Positions 51,970 through 60,809 of a stretch of DNA of 64,000 bases are shown here, in pieces (position 1 is the first letter of the stretch; the number at the start of each line of letters is the position of its first letter). The notes under the pieces were generated by a model. The model made no database searches. It had not been told where the DNA came from and saw only the letters and a program-made list of their open reading frames with translations. Origin of the DNA: Pararhizobium sp. YC-54. GTDB lineage: Bacteria > Pseudomonadota > Alphaproteobacteria > Rhizobiales > Rhizobiaceae. The DNA is taken from the NCBI RefSeq assembly GCF_025847205.1, contig NZ_JAOYTH010000016.1:99837-163836 (forward strand), read 5' to 3'. The position numbers and the translations under genes were made by a program.

Positions 51970-54919
51970 GGAGCTTTCCGTTTTCCGGATCGAAGAAGAC
52001 CGGGCTGCAGAGCACGGCCTTGGTGTATTCGTTTTTCAGATCATTCCAGACAGTGACATGCTCGCCGTGGCGCTTCGGGCCGTGCTTGACCAGGGCCAGG
52101 CCGATGGTCGAGCCAAGGTTTGGCGAGTAGCAGCTGGAGGAGACGTAGCCCTGATCGTTTTCGAGCGACGGCACAGCACCTTCCGAGAGGATATGCGATC
52201 CGGTCTTGAATGTCGTCGCAGGATCGAGCGGCTTGACGCCGACGAGCGACAACCGGTCCTCTGCCGTCAAACCTTCCCGCAAAAGCATCGCCTTGCCGAT
52301 GAAGTCCGGCTTGGCCGTCGATACCATTTTCGCAAAGCCGAGATCAGACGGGATGACCGTGCCGTTGATCTCGGAATGGGTGACATGGCCTTTCTCGATG
52401 CGCATGACGCCCAGCGCCTCGACGCCATAGGGGCAGATGCCATGCGGTTTTCCCGCTTCCATGATGGCATCGGCGATCGCTTCGCCATAACCCGCTGGAA
52501 CGGCCAGTTCATAGGCCAGCTCGCCGGAAAACGAGATGCGGAACAGCCGGCCGGTCAGCTTGCCACCGCAGAGCGAGACCTCCTTTGCGCCGAGGAATGG
52601 GAACGCCGCGTCGGAAATGTCCTCGTCCACCAGCGCCTGCAGGATCAGGCGGGATTTCGGTCCGGCAACGGCAATCTGCGCCCATTGGTCGGTCGAGGAG
52701 GCGAACTGCACGTCGAGCTCGGGCCACAGGGCCTGGGCGCAGAATTCCAGATGGTTCATCACGCCTGCCGCATAGGCCGTGGTGGTTGTCATGAAGAAAT
52801 GGGTTTCCCCAAGCCGGCTTGTCGTGCCGTCATCGTAGATCATTCCGTCTTCGCGCAGCATCAGCCCGTAGCGCGCTTTGCCGACGGGGAGCTTCAGGAA
52901 GGCATTGCAATAGACCCGGTTGAGGAACTCGGCGGCGTCCTTGCCAAAAATCTCGATCTTGCCGAGGGTGGAGACATCGCAGATGCCGGCGTTCTTGCGA
53001 ACGTTCAGCACTTCGCGATCGACGCTTTCGCGCCATGTGGTTTCGCCGGCTTGCGGGAACCACGAGGAACGATACCAGAGGCCGGTTTCGACGAAGACGG
53101 CACCGTTCTTCTTTGCCCAATCATGCAGCGGCGATTTGCGCACCGGCTGGAAATGCTTGCCCTTGGAAGCTCCGGTCAAGGCACCGAAGGAGAGTGGCGT
53201 ATAAAAGGGACGGAAGGTGGTGGTGCCGACATCGGCCGGCGAGACTTTTCGTGCTTCGGCCAGAATACCGATGGCGTTGATGTTCGACAGCTTTCCCTGA
53301 TCGGTCGCCATGCCATTGGTGGTATAGCGCTTGGCAAGCTCGACATGGCCATAGCCTTCGGCGACGGCGAGGCCGAGATCCTTCAGGTGCACATCGTTCT
53401 GGTAGTCGACGAAGGCCTTGCCTTTCGATCCATGAACCCGCCAGAGCGGCTTGGAGACGGTTGCCGTATCGGCCACCGGGACAAAAGCAGCGGTGGCATT
53501 CGAGAAACCGAGAGCCTTTAGGGCCGAGGCGGCTTTTCCTGCGCCGTCTGCGAGGCAGGTTTCGATGCTGCCAACACCTGCGGCCGCGCCTGCGATGGTC
53601 AGCCCTTCCTGTATTTCCGGTGCGAGGAAGGCAGCCTTGGCATCCGACCAGACCGGTTTTGCACCGCGATGGCAGGCAAGATGGATGATTGGGCTCCAGC
53701 CGCCGGACATGGCAAGGGCGTCGGCGTGGATCGTTACCAGCGCGCCACCTTTGAGGACAGTGACACTGGTGAGCGCCTTGCCGCCCTTGGCATCCTGAAC
53801 GAGGGCGGCCGGGAAGACGGGGGCGCGACCGCTCCAGGATGAAACGCCATCTGCGCGGGCATCGACGATGGCCGCGACTTCAAGGCCGGCCGCTTCAAGG
53901 TCCGTTGCCGTCTGGTAGCCGGATTCGTCGTTGGTGAAAACAACGGTGTTCTTACCGGGCGCGATGGCCTGACGGTTGAGATAGGAGCGCATGGCCCCCG
54001 CCATCATGACGCCCGGAATATCGTTGCCACCGAAAACCAGCGGACGCTCTTCGGCTCCGGAGGCGAGGATCGCCTGTTTGGCGGCGATGCGCCAGATGCG
54101 CTCGACCGGCCGGTTTGGATCAACCGTGGCCGTGTTCTTTTGCACGCTTTCGACCGCGCCGAAGACATTGCCGTCGTACCAGCCAAAGACAGTCGTGCGG
54201 GAGAAAATGCGGACGTTGGGCATATCTGCCAGCTCAGCCAGCGTCTTTGCCAGCAGGTCGGCTGCCGATTTTCCGCCGACAGTTGCCGTTTCGGACAGCA
54301 ACGAACCGCCGGGTTCAAAGCCTTCGTCCGCGAGGATGACACGGGCACCGGCACGGCCTGCCGTCAGAGCGGCAGCGAGGCCGGATGGACCTGCGCCAAT
54401 CACCAGCAGGTCGCAATGCGCCCAGCATTTTTCGTAGGCATCGGGATCGGGTTCGTAGGTGGCGCGGCCGAGGCCTGCCGCCTTGCGGATGATCGGCTCA
54501 TAGACCTTTTCCCAGAAGGCTGCAGGCCACATGAAGGTCTTGTAGTAGAAGCCGGCGCCGAGGAAGGGCGAGAGCAGGCTGTTGACGGCGCCGAGGTCGA
54601 AATCGACCGAGGGCCAGCGGTTCTGGCTCTTGGCCGTGAGGCCGCTGTAGAGCTCGACCAGCGTTGCGCGGGTGTTGGCCTCGGTGCGTCCGCCTTCGCC
54701 GATTGTCACCAGTGCATTGGGTTCGGCAGCGCCCGCCGTCAGGATGCCGCGCGGTCGGTGATACTTGAAACTGCGGCCAACGAGCTGGCGGCCGTTGGCA
54801 AGCAATGCCGAAGCCAGCGTATCGCCGGCAAGGCCCTGCATGGGCTTGCCGTCAAAGGTGAAATTCAGCGGCCTGGCGCGGTCGATGCGGCCGCCTTTGG
54901 GAAGACGGTAGGAACTCAT
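51962..54919 (-). CDS. soxA: sarcosine oxidase alpha-subunit family (N-methylglutamate dehydrogenase large subunit)
   Basis: A 985-residue protein with the full SoxA layout. A 2Fe-2S ferredoxin-like N-terminal domain (about 15-105, NFTFDGKPMQGLAGDTLASAL) lacks the cluster cysteines, as in SoxA. The dinucleotide-binding domain has LLVIGAGPSGLAAALTAG near 170, and a C-terminal GcvT aminomethyltransferase-like half starts near 590 and binds tetrahydrofolate. The enzyme oxidises an N-methyl amino acid and passes the methyl group to tetrahydrofolate. The start at 54919 overlaps the soxD stop (ATGA). With the glx and glnT neighbours, N-methylglutamate is at least as likely a substrate as sarcosine. 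Confidence 0.9.
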   Translation of the reverse strand: MSSYRLPKGGRIDRARPLNFTFDGKPMQGLAGDTLASALLANGRQLVGRSFKYHRPRGILTAGAAEPNALVTIGEGGRTEANTRATLVELYSGLTAKSQNRWPSVDFDLGAVNSLLSPFLGAGFYYKTFMWPAAFWEKVYEPIIRKAAGLGRATYEPDPDAYEKCWAHCDLLVIGAGPSGLAAALTAGRAGARVILADEGFEPGGSLLSETATVGGKSAADLLAKTLAELADMPNVRIFSRTTVFGWYDGNVFGAVESVQKNTATVDPNRPVERIWRIAAKQAILASGAEERPLVFGGNDIPGVMMAGAMRSYLNRQAIAPGKNTVVFTNDESGYQTATDLEAAGLEVAAIVDARADGVSSWSGRAPVFPAALVQDAKGGKALTSVTVLKGGALVTIHADALAMSGGWSPIIHLACHRGAKPVWSDAKAAFLAPEIQEGLTIAGAAAGVGSIETCLADGAGKAASALKALGFSNATAAFVPVADTATVSKPLWRVHGSKGKAFVDYQNDVHLKDLGLAVAEGYGHVELAKRYTTNGMATDQGKLSNINAIGILAEARKVSPADVGTTTFRPFYTPLSFGALTGASKGKHFQPVRKSPLHDWAKKNGAVFVETGLWYRSSWFPQAGETTWRESVDREVLNVRKNAGICDVSTLGKIEIFGKDAAEFLNRVYCNAFLKLPVGKARYGLMLREDGMIYDDGTTSRLGETHFFMTTTTAYAAGVMNHLEFCAQALWPELDVQFASSTDQWAQIAVAGPKSRLILQALVDEDISDAAFPFLGAKEVSLCGGKLTGRLFRISFSGELAYELAVPAGYGEAIADAIMEAGKPHGICPYGVEALGVMRIEKGHVTHSEINGTVIPSDLGFAKMVSTAKPDFIGKAMLLREGLTAEDRLSLVGVKPLDPATTFKTGSHILSEGAVPSLENDQGYVSSSCYSPNLGSTIGLALVKHGPKRHGEHVTVWNDLKNEYTKAVLCSPVFFDPENGKLHG

Positions 54920-55203
54920 GCGGTCTCTCCCCGAGTGCTGGCATCCTGCGTGCCCGCGTCTGATACGGCATAGATTGCGTGGGTCATCGTATCGCGCTCG
55001 ACCACCAGCCAGCGGCGGCAGCCGGATGTATGGTGCCAATGTTCCTTGTGGCGTCCGCGCGGATTGTCGCGCAGGTAGACGTAGGCGTACCAGGCATCCT
55101 CACCGGCATCCGGCACCGGGCGAGCAATGCCCGCATCGCCGCGAACGGTGAATTCTTCCTTGGGGCGCGGCCCACAATGGGGGCAGGCGATCAGGCTGGC
55201 CAT
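54916..55203 (-). CDS. soxD: sarcosine oxidase delta-subunit family
   Basis: A 95-residue zinc-binding subunit. Cys7-x2-Cys10 (CPHCG) near the N-terminus and HWHHTSGCRRW near 55-65 supply the zinc ligands seen in SoxD. The middle part YAYVYLRDNPRGRHKEHW is strongly conserved in the family. It lies between soxB (26 bp upstream) and soxA (four-base overlap). In the alternative reading it is MgdB. Confidence 0.9.
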   Translation of the reverse strand: MASLIACPHCGPRPKEEFTVRGDAGIARPVPDAGEDAWYAYVYLRDNPRGRHKEHWHHTSGCRRWLVVERDTMTHAIYAVSDAGTQDASTRGETA

Positions 55204-55229
55204 GTAAATTCCTCAGTGAAGATTGGGCC

Positions 55230-56480
55230 TCAATGCAGATTGGGTTGCGAGCCGACGCCCTTTTCATCGATCATCCGGCCGCGCGCGAAGCGGTCGAGCC
55301 GGAAGGCGCGGCCCGTCTCATGCGGCTCGTTTTTCGCGATCAGATGGGCGTAGCAGAAGCCGGAGGCGGGCGTGGCCTTGAAGCCGCCGTAGCACCAGCC
55401 GGCATTCAGGTAGAGATTGTCGATAGGCGTGCGGTCGATGATCGGCGAGCCATCCATGCTCATGTCCATGACGCCGCCCCAGGAGCGCAGAACCCGGACG
55501 CGCGACAAGGCCGGGATCATCGCCACGCCGGCCTCGGCGACATGCTCGACGGTCGCCAGATTGCCGCGCTGGGCATAGGAATTGTAGCCGTCAATATCGC
55601 CGCCGAAGACAAGGCCGCCCTTATCCGACTGCGAGACATAGAAATGCCCGGCGCCGAAGGTGACGACATTGTCGATGAAGGGTTTCAGTCCCTCGGAGAC
55701 GAAGGCTTGCAGTACATGGCTTTCGATCGGCAGCTTCATGTCGACCATATCGGCGACAACAGTGGAATTGCCCGCCGCCGCCAGCGCCAGCTTGCCGCAG
55801 CCGATGAAGCCCTGGCTGGTTTCGACGCCGACGACGCGGCCGTTCTCGCGCCGGATGCCGGTGACCTCGCAGTTCTGGATGATGTCGACACCGCGCGAGT
55901 CAGCACCTCGGGCGTATCCCCAGGCCACGGCATCGTGCCGCACGGTGCCGCCACGTTTCTGCATCAGCGCGCCCTGGATCGGAAAGCGGGCATTGTCGAA
56001 ATCGAGGAAAGGCAGCATCTGGCGGACAGTGTTGCGGTCGAGCAGGTCGGCATCGACGCCGTGCAGGCGCATGGCATTGCCGCGCCGCGTATAGGCATCG
56101 CGCTGGGCGTCGGAATGATAGAGATTGAGTACGCCGCGCTGCGAAACCATGGCGTTGAAATTGAAGTCCTGCTCCAGCCCTTCCCAGAGCTTCATCGACA
56201 GTTCGTAGAACGGGTTGTTGCCCTGCAGCAGGTAGTTGGAGCGGATGATCGTCGTGTTGCGGCCGACATTGCCGGAACCGATATAGCCCTTTTCCAGCAC
56301 GGCCACGTTGGTGACACCGAATTCCTTGGCGAGGTAATAGGCCGTGGCCAGGCCATGACCGCCGCCGCCGATGATGACGACGTCATAGTGGTTCTTCGGA
56401 ACGGGGCTGCGCCATGCAGGCTTCCAGTCCTTGTTGCCGCGCAGGGCATTCAGAAAAACGGAAAAGGCAGAGTAGCGCAT
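55230..56480 (-). CDS. soxB: sarcosine oxidase beta-subunit family (FAD-dependent demethylating dehydrogenase)
   Basis: A 416-residue DAO-fold flavoprotein. The N-terminus MRYSAFSVFLNALRGNKDW is standard SoxB; Rossmann motif VVIIGGGGHGLATAYYLA (about 34-51), NVGRNTTIIRSNYL with the FMN-attachment region seen in heterotetrameric enzymes, and GGVMDMSMDGSPIID near 345. It oxidises the N-methyl group. The start at 56480 follows GGGA; an in-frame Met at 56513 does not fit the family. It is the first gene of the operon, divergent from glxA across 90 bp that contain GACGTTTTACGTC (56547-56559), a short inverted repeat. Confidence 0.92.
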   Translation of the reverse strand: MRYSAFSVFLNALRGNKDWKPAWRSPVPKNHYDVVIIGGGGHGLATAYYLAKEFGVTNVAVLEKGYIGSGNVGRNTTIIRSNYLLQGNNPFYELSMKLWEGLEQDFNFNAMVSQRGVLNLYHSDAQRDAYTRRGNAMRLHGVDADLLDRNTVRQMLPFLDFDNARFPIQGALMQKRGGTVRHDAVAWGYARGADSRGVDIIQNCEVTGIRRENGRVVGVETSQGFIGCGKLALAAAGNSTVVADMVDMKLPIESHVLQAFVSEGLKPFIDNVVTFGAGHFYVSQSDKGGLVFGGDIDGYNSYAQRGNLATVEHVAEAGVAMIPALSRVRVLRSWGGVMDMSMDGSPIIDRTPIDNLYLNAGWCYGGFKATPASGFCYAHLIAKNEPHETGRAFRLDRFARGRMIDEKGVGSQPNLH

Positions 56481-56570
56481 GGCAATGGAATCCCGGTGAA
56501 CCGCGCCGATCATGACAGGATTGCGCTTTAGTACTTGCAGAAAAGAGACGTTTTACGTCATGATTGGGAC

Positions 56571-57548
56571 ATGGTGTCAGAAGACCTGAAAAACCTGCAA
56601 AAGATCGGCTTTATCCTCATCCCGGGATTCGCGTTGATGTCCTATGCCTCGGCGGTGGAGCCGTTGCGTGCCGCCAATCTTCTCGCCGGCAGGGACATCT
56701 ATACGCTGTCGGCGCATGTCGCCGAAGGGAATGCGGGGCTGACGTCTTCGGGCATTCCCGTTCCCGCACTGCCGCTGCCGGGCCGTGGCTCCGGCTTCCA
56801 TACCGTCTTCGTCTGCGCTGGCGGTACGCCGGTCGACTGGAATGTACCGGCGGTTATGACCTGTCTTCGCCAGCTTGCGCGCGACGGCGTGCGCATTGGC
56901 GGCATTTCCGGCGGCCCTTATCTGATGGCCGCAGCCGGATTGCTGGCGGATCGCGACTTTACCATTCACTGGGAGCATGCACCGGCACTGATGGAGGCCT
57001 TTCCGGGTCTTCTTCCGCGTCAGGCGCGCTATGTCCTCGACGGCAACCGCATCACCTGCGGCGGCGGGGTGGCGCCGCTCGACATGATGCACGCGCTGAT
57101 CTCCGAGCGGATGGGATCGGATTTCGCCCGCCGGGTCAGCGACTGGTACCTGCATACCCATGTGGAAAGCTCCGGCGCGCCGCAGCGGGCGTCGCTGGCC
57201 GAACGATACGGCGTCAATCATCCCGGCCTGCTCGCCGTGCTCGAAAAGATGGAAGCAACGATCGAAGCGCCGCTGGATCGTCAAACCATGGCAGCCTTGG
57301 CGGGCCTGTCGCCGCGTCATCTCGACCGGCTTTTTTCGAACCTGATGGGATCGTCCTTTCTCCTCGAATACCGCAAGCTTCGGCTGGACCATGCCCGCCG
57401 CCTTCTGCAGCAGAGCCCGCTCTCCATCTCGGAGATCGCCTTTGCCACCGGCTTTTCCAGTGCCGGGCATTTTTCACGCAGCTATCGCGCCGCATTCGGT
57501 GAGCCGCCGCGTTCCCAGCGGCAAAGTGGCGGCGCGGACGCGCGTTGA
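56571..57548 (+). CDS. glxA: GlxA-type AraC family regulator with GATase1-like domain
   Basis: A 325-residue regulator. The N-terminal two-thirds is a DJ-1/GATase1-like sensor domain (KIGFILIPGFALMSYASAVEPLRAAN, then GGISGGPYLMAAAGLL, where the usual catalytic Cys is not found). The C-terminal AraC/XylS helix-turn-helix pair is MAALAGLSPRHLDRLFSNLMGSSFLLEYRKLRLDHARRLL and ISEIAFATGFSSAGHFSRSYRAAFG. Relatives (GbdR, SouR) sense betaine derivatives or sarcosine. It is divergent from soxB and probably activates the sox and glx operons. The start at 56571 is preferred over TTG 56535. Confidence 0.9.
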   Translation: MVSEDLKNLQKIGFILIPGFALMSYASAVEPLRAANLLAGRDIYTLSAHVAEGNAGLTSSGIPVPALPLPGRGSGFHTVFVCAGGTPVDWNVPAVMTCLRQLARDGVRIGGISGGPYLMAAAGLLADRDFTIHWEHAPALMEAFPGLLPRQARYVLDGNRITCGGGVAPLDMMHALISERMGSDFARRVSDWYLHTHVESSGAPQRASLAERYGVNHPGLLAVLEKMEATIEAPLDRQTMAALAGLSPRHLDRLFSNLMGSSFLLEYRKLRLDHARRLLQQSPLSISEIAFATGFSSAGHFSRSYRAAFGEPPRSQRQSGGADAR

Positions 57549-57623
57549 GCAATATTCTTCCCGGTTGAGAAAATTTCACTCTCAGGATAGATTGGTCGTC
57601 TTGCAAGCAGGGGGTAGCGCCGC

Positions 57624-58319
57624 ATGGCGAAGAAGCAGCCAATCACCGATATCGGCCGCGTGACGGACGACGAGAAGCCGGCGCTGAAGGCTGCCTTTTT
57701 GCAGGATCCGCATGCGCTGCGCGAACCGAAGGAAAACAATCTCGAAATCGCCATCGGCCACGAGGTGCGCGCCTTCCGCAAGAAGCTCGGCATCACCGTT
57801 ACCGACCTTGCCACCGCCACCGGCATTTCGCTCGGCATGCTGTCGAAGATCGAGAACGGCAATATCTCGCCGTCGCTGACAACGCTGCAGTCTCTGTCGC
57901 GGGCGCTCGGCGTGCCGGTCACAGCCTTCTTCCGCCGCTATGAGGAACCGCGCAACGCCGTGTTCGTCAAGGCCGGTGAAGGCGTCGAGCTGGAGCGGCG
58001 CGGCACCCGCGCTGGCCATCAATACAACCTGCTTGGCCATATCGACAACAACACGGCCGGGGTCGTCGTCGAGCCCTATCTGATCACGCTGACGGCGGAT
58101 TCCGATACCTTTCCAGCTTTCCAGCACGAAGGCATGGAGTTTCTCTATATGCTGGAGGGCGAAGTGGTCTACCGCCACGCAGACCGGCTCTTCACCATGC
58201 AGCCGGGCGACAGCCTGTTCTTCGACGCCGATGCGCGCCATGGCCCGGAGGAACTGGTGAAGCTGCCGATCCGCTACCTCTCGATCATCTCCTATCCGCA
58301 GACGGGCGGCGGCATATAG
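57624..58319 (+). CDS. XRE-cupin transcriptional regulator
   Basis: A 231-residue two-domain regulator. The helix-turn-helix is at about 45-105 (IGHEVRAFRKKLGITVTDLATATGISLGMLSKIENGNISPSLTTLQSLSRAL), then a cupin domain with HEGMEFLYMLEGEVVY and PGDSLFFDADARHGPEEL. Family members such as PuuR-like proteins control polyamine or amino-acid use. It lies 75 bp after glxA in the same direction and ahead of the glx genes, which are now separated from it by a toxin-antitoxin pair on the opposite strand. It probably regulates the glxBCD-glnT operon. Confidence 0.88.
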   Translation: MAKKQPITDIGRVTDDEKPALKAAFLQDPHALREPKENNLEIAIGHEVRAFRKKLGITVTDLATATGISLGMLSKIENGNISPSLTTLQSLSRALGVPVTAFFRRYEEPRNAVFVKAGEGVELERRGTRAGHQYNLLGHIDNNTAGVVVEPYLITLTADSDTFPAFQHEGMEFLYMLEGEVVYRHADRLFTMQPGDSLFFDADARHGPEELVKLPIRYLSIISYPQTGGGI

Positions 58320-58326
58320 GGGGAAG

Positions 58327-58749
58327 CTACAGTAAATCCGTGGATATTCCGAGAAGCGATCCCGCACGCGCCATCTTTTTGTCGAGGGTGCAAATGGTCA
58401 TTCGATGGTCGAATGCGATTGCCAGATGAAGAGCATCTCCCGACCTCAAAGCCAATTCTGGGTCTTCCGTGAAGCTGGCCGCGAGTTTAAAGTGCTGGTT
58501 TGACACGTCCAAAACCTCCAGGGACGCTTCAATCATTTGATAAAACTGTGCTCTGACGCGTTTTGCGTCTCCAGCGCCGATTCCTCCGACGCGTTCCTTC
58601 AACGACAATGCGGAAGAAAACTCCGTGATTGACCACTGGCTGATGTAAAGGGCGCCACTTTCATGGCGCAGCAACGCTTCCTGTGCCCGACGCGTATCCA
58701 TCTCATTGGTCAAGCTCGACACGAGAACGGATGTATCGACATAAATCAT
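58327..58749 (-). CDS. PIN-domain toxin (VapC type), second copy
   Basis: A 140-residue PIN-domain RNase. The acidic residues are Asp5 in YVDTSVLVS, Glu in SITEFSSAL (about 43), Asp in LRSGDALHLAIA (about 104) and Asp in TLDKKMA (about 122), so it is complete. It belongs to a different PIN branch from the toxin at 42459. Its ATG directly abuts the antitoxin stop. It ends seven bases from the convergent XRE-cupin gene. Confidence 0.9.
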   Translation of the reverse strand: MIYVDTSVLVSSLTNEMDTRRAQEALLRHESGALYISQWSITEFSSALSLKERVGGIGAGDAKRVRAQFYQMIEASLEVLDVSNQHFKLAASFTEDPELALRSGDALHLAIAFDHRMTICTLDKKMARAGSLLGISTDLL

Positions 58750-58992
58750 TCAATAGCGCTCGTTGTCACGCATGGTGCGAATGAATTCGCCTGCACTGGT
58801 CTCCTGATAAGGCAGGCTTTCAGTCAGGCGTCTGAGCGCTTCGATATCAATAGGTTTCTTGGCTGGCCTAGCCGGCGTCAATTGAGCAACTATCTTGCCC
58901 GCGCTTGAAATTTGGATCGTTTCGCCCGCCTCGGCACGGCTAACAAGATCGGTAAGCTGATCCCTGGCATCGGACAGCGTGACAATGCTCAT
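58750..58992 (-). CDS. Phd/VapB-type antitoxin, second copy
   Basis: An 80-residue antitoxin. The Phd-like fold reads TLSDARDQLTDLVSRAEAGETIQISSAGKIVAQLTPA, followed by a toxin-binding tail with a conserved acidic stretch. The start at 58992 has AAGGAGC six bases upstream; the longer open frame to 59286 would read through the glxB promoter and start. It is divergent from glxB, sharing about 170 bp of upstream DNA. Confidence 0.88.
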   Translation of the reverse strand: MSIVTLSDARDQLTDLVSRAEAGETIQISSAGKIVAQLTPARPAKKPIDIEALRRLTESLPYQETSAGEFIRTMRDNERY

Positions 58993-59164
58993 GTGTTGCT
59001 CCTTCAGCAAAGCTGATTTTAGTCTTGAAAAGCGGATAAGACAAGAAGGCGTCACAAAGCGTGGCCGTGAATATTGCTTAAAAAGAAAAAAACTTTCTTC
59101 ACAGTTGAAATTGAAAACTCCAGCTGCTATCCATCCTTCATCAACGAAACGAAGGATTGTCCCC

Positions 59165-60070
59165 ATGTGCGGAATTGTCGGATTGTTTTTGAAGGACAAG
59201 AGCCTGGAGCCGCAATTGGGTGCCATGCTGTCCGATATGCTTGTCATCATGACCGACCGCGGCCCCGATAGCGCCGGCATCGCCATCTACGGCGCGCCCT
59301 CGGACGGCCGCGCGAAAATCACCGTTCAATCGGCTGACCCCAAGCAGGATTTTGCCGGTCTTGAAGCGCTGCTGAAGCCGGTTGATTCAAGCGTCGCCGT
59401 GGCGCTGAAAAGCACGCATGCGGTCATCGAGACCAGTGCTGCCAAAGCCTCGGCGGTGCGGGATCTGCTGGCCCAGGAACGGGGCGGCATCCGGGTCATG
59501 GGGTCTGGCGACAGCGTCGAGATCTACAAGGAAGTCGGTCTGCCGAAGGAGGTGGTTTCCCGGTTCGGCATTCGCCAGATGGGCGGCACGCACGGCATCG
59601 GCCATACCCGCATGGCAACCGAATCTGCCGTCACCACGCTCGGCGCCCACCCGTTTTCGACCGGTGCCGATCAATGCCTGGTGCATAACGGCTCGCTCTC
59701 CAACCACAACAACCTGCGCCGCGAGCTGGTCCGCGAAGGCATGACCTTCGAGACGCAGAATGACAGCGAAGTCGCGGCCGCCTATCTGACGGCCGAAATG
59801 GCCAAGGGCAAGGATCTCGGGCAGGCGCTGACCAGCGCGCTCGATGATCTCGACGGCTTCTTCACCTTCGTCGTCGGCACCAAGTCGGGCTTCGGCGTGG
59901 TACGCGACCCGATCGCCTGCAAGCCGGCCGTGATGGCCGAAACCGATCAGTACATCGCCTTCGGCTCGGAGTACCGCGCGCTCGTCAACCTGCCGGGCAT
60001 CGAGAATGCGCGTGTCTGGGAGCCGGAGCCGGCAACTGTCTATTTCTGGGATCACGAGAAGGCTGCGTAA
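59165..60070 (+). CDS. glxB: class II glutamine amidotransferase (GlxB / N-methylglutamate synthase subunit A-like)
   Basis: A 301-residue Ntn-type glutamine amidotransferase. The start at 59165 exposes Cys2 (MCGIVGLF), the nucleophile; TDRGPDSAGIAIYG, GHTRMATES and HNGSLSNHNNLR are the class II motifs. It is the amidotransferase piece of a split glutamate-synthase-like enzyme, with GlxC and GlxD. In methylotrophs the same trio (MgsABC) forms N-methylglutamate from glutamate and methylamine. AAGGA lies nine bases upstream. It is the first gene of the rightward glxB-C-D operon. Confidence 0.9.
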   Translation: MCGIVGLFLKDKSLEPQLGAMLSDMLVIMTDRGPDSAGIAIYGAPSDGRAKITVQSADPKQDFAGLEALLKPVDSSVAVALKSTHAVIETSAAKASAVRDLLAQERGGIRVMGSGDSVEIYKEVGLPKEVVSRFGIRQMGGTHGIGHTRMATESAVTTLGAHPFSTGADQCLVHNGSLSNHNNLRRELVREGMTFETQNDSEVAAAYLTAEMAKGKDLGQALTSALDDLDGFFTFVVGTKSGFGVVRDPIACKPAVMAETDQYIAFGSEYRALVNLPGIENARVWEPEPATVYFWDHEKAA

Positions 60071-60071
60071 C

Positions 60072-60794
60072 ATGGACCTCAGCGTAAAACGAGAAAGTCT
60101 GGAAGCAATGCGGGTATTCGACCTCGCCAAAATGCCGTTGCGCGACCTGAACAGCGCCCTGCACGCGATTGCCCCGGGCACCAATGACACAAGATTCGAA
60201 GTCGTCAATCCGCGCGGCAGCCATGCCGTTGCCGTCGGCATCGACCAGCCTGTCACCGTCGAAGTGCGCGGCAGCGTCGGTTATTATTGCGCCGGCATGA
60301 ACGACGGCGGCACTGTTACCGTTCATGGTTCCGCAGGCCCGGGTGTCGCGGAAAACATGATGTCGGGGACGGTTGTCATCGAGGGCGATGCCAGCCAGTA
60401 TGCCGGGGCAACGGGCCGCGGTGGTCTTCTGGTGATCAAGGGCAACGCCGCCTCGCGCTGCGGCATCTCGATGAAGGGTATCGATATCGTCGTTCAAGGC
60501 AATATCGGCCACATGTCGGCCTTCATGGGCCAGTCGGGTCACCTGGTCGTGCTCGGCAATGCCGGCGATGCGCTGGGGGATTCGCTTTATGAGGCCAAGC
60601 TGTTCGTGCGCGGCGAGGTCAAGAGCCTCGGTGCCGATTGCATCCAGAAGGAGTTGCGCCCGGAGCATATCGAAAAGCTCGCCGATTTACTGGAGAAGGC
60701 AGGCATTACCGACGTCAGGCCGCAAGAATTCAAGCGCTACGGCTCGGCTCGCACGCTTTACAATTTCAACATCGATAACGCTGATGCGTACTAA
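60072..60794 (+). CDS. glxC: glutamate synthase domain 3-like protein (GlxC)
   Basis: A 240-residue protein of the GXGXG beta-helix type found at the C-terminus of glutamate synthase. Repeated glycine turns are plain: VEVRGSVGYYCAGMNDGG, VTVHGSAGPGVAENMMSGTVVIEG, GATGRGGLLVIKGNAASRCGISMKG. It is probably structural in the GlxBCD (MgsABC) complex. It begins one base after the glxB stop. Confidence 0.9.
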   Translation: MDLSVKRESLEAMRVFDLAKMPLRDLNSALHAIAPGTNDTRFEVVNPRGSHAVAVGIDQPVTVEVRGSVGYYCAGMNDGGTVTVHGSAGPGVAENMMSGTVVIEGDASQYAGATGRGGLLVIKGNAASRCGISMKGIDIVVQGNIGHMSAFMGQSGHLVVLGNAGDALGDSLYEAKLFVRGEVKSLGADCIQKELRPEHIEKLADLLEKAGITDVRPQEFKRYGSARTLYNFNIDNADAY

Positions 60795-60809
60795 GGCAGG
60801 GAACCGTCC

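Noticed and set aside
51968..53521. 517-codon open frame antisense to soxA
   Set aside because: Same pattern as the other long antisense frames; soxA is unambiguous.
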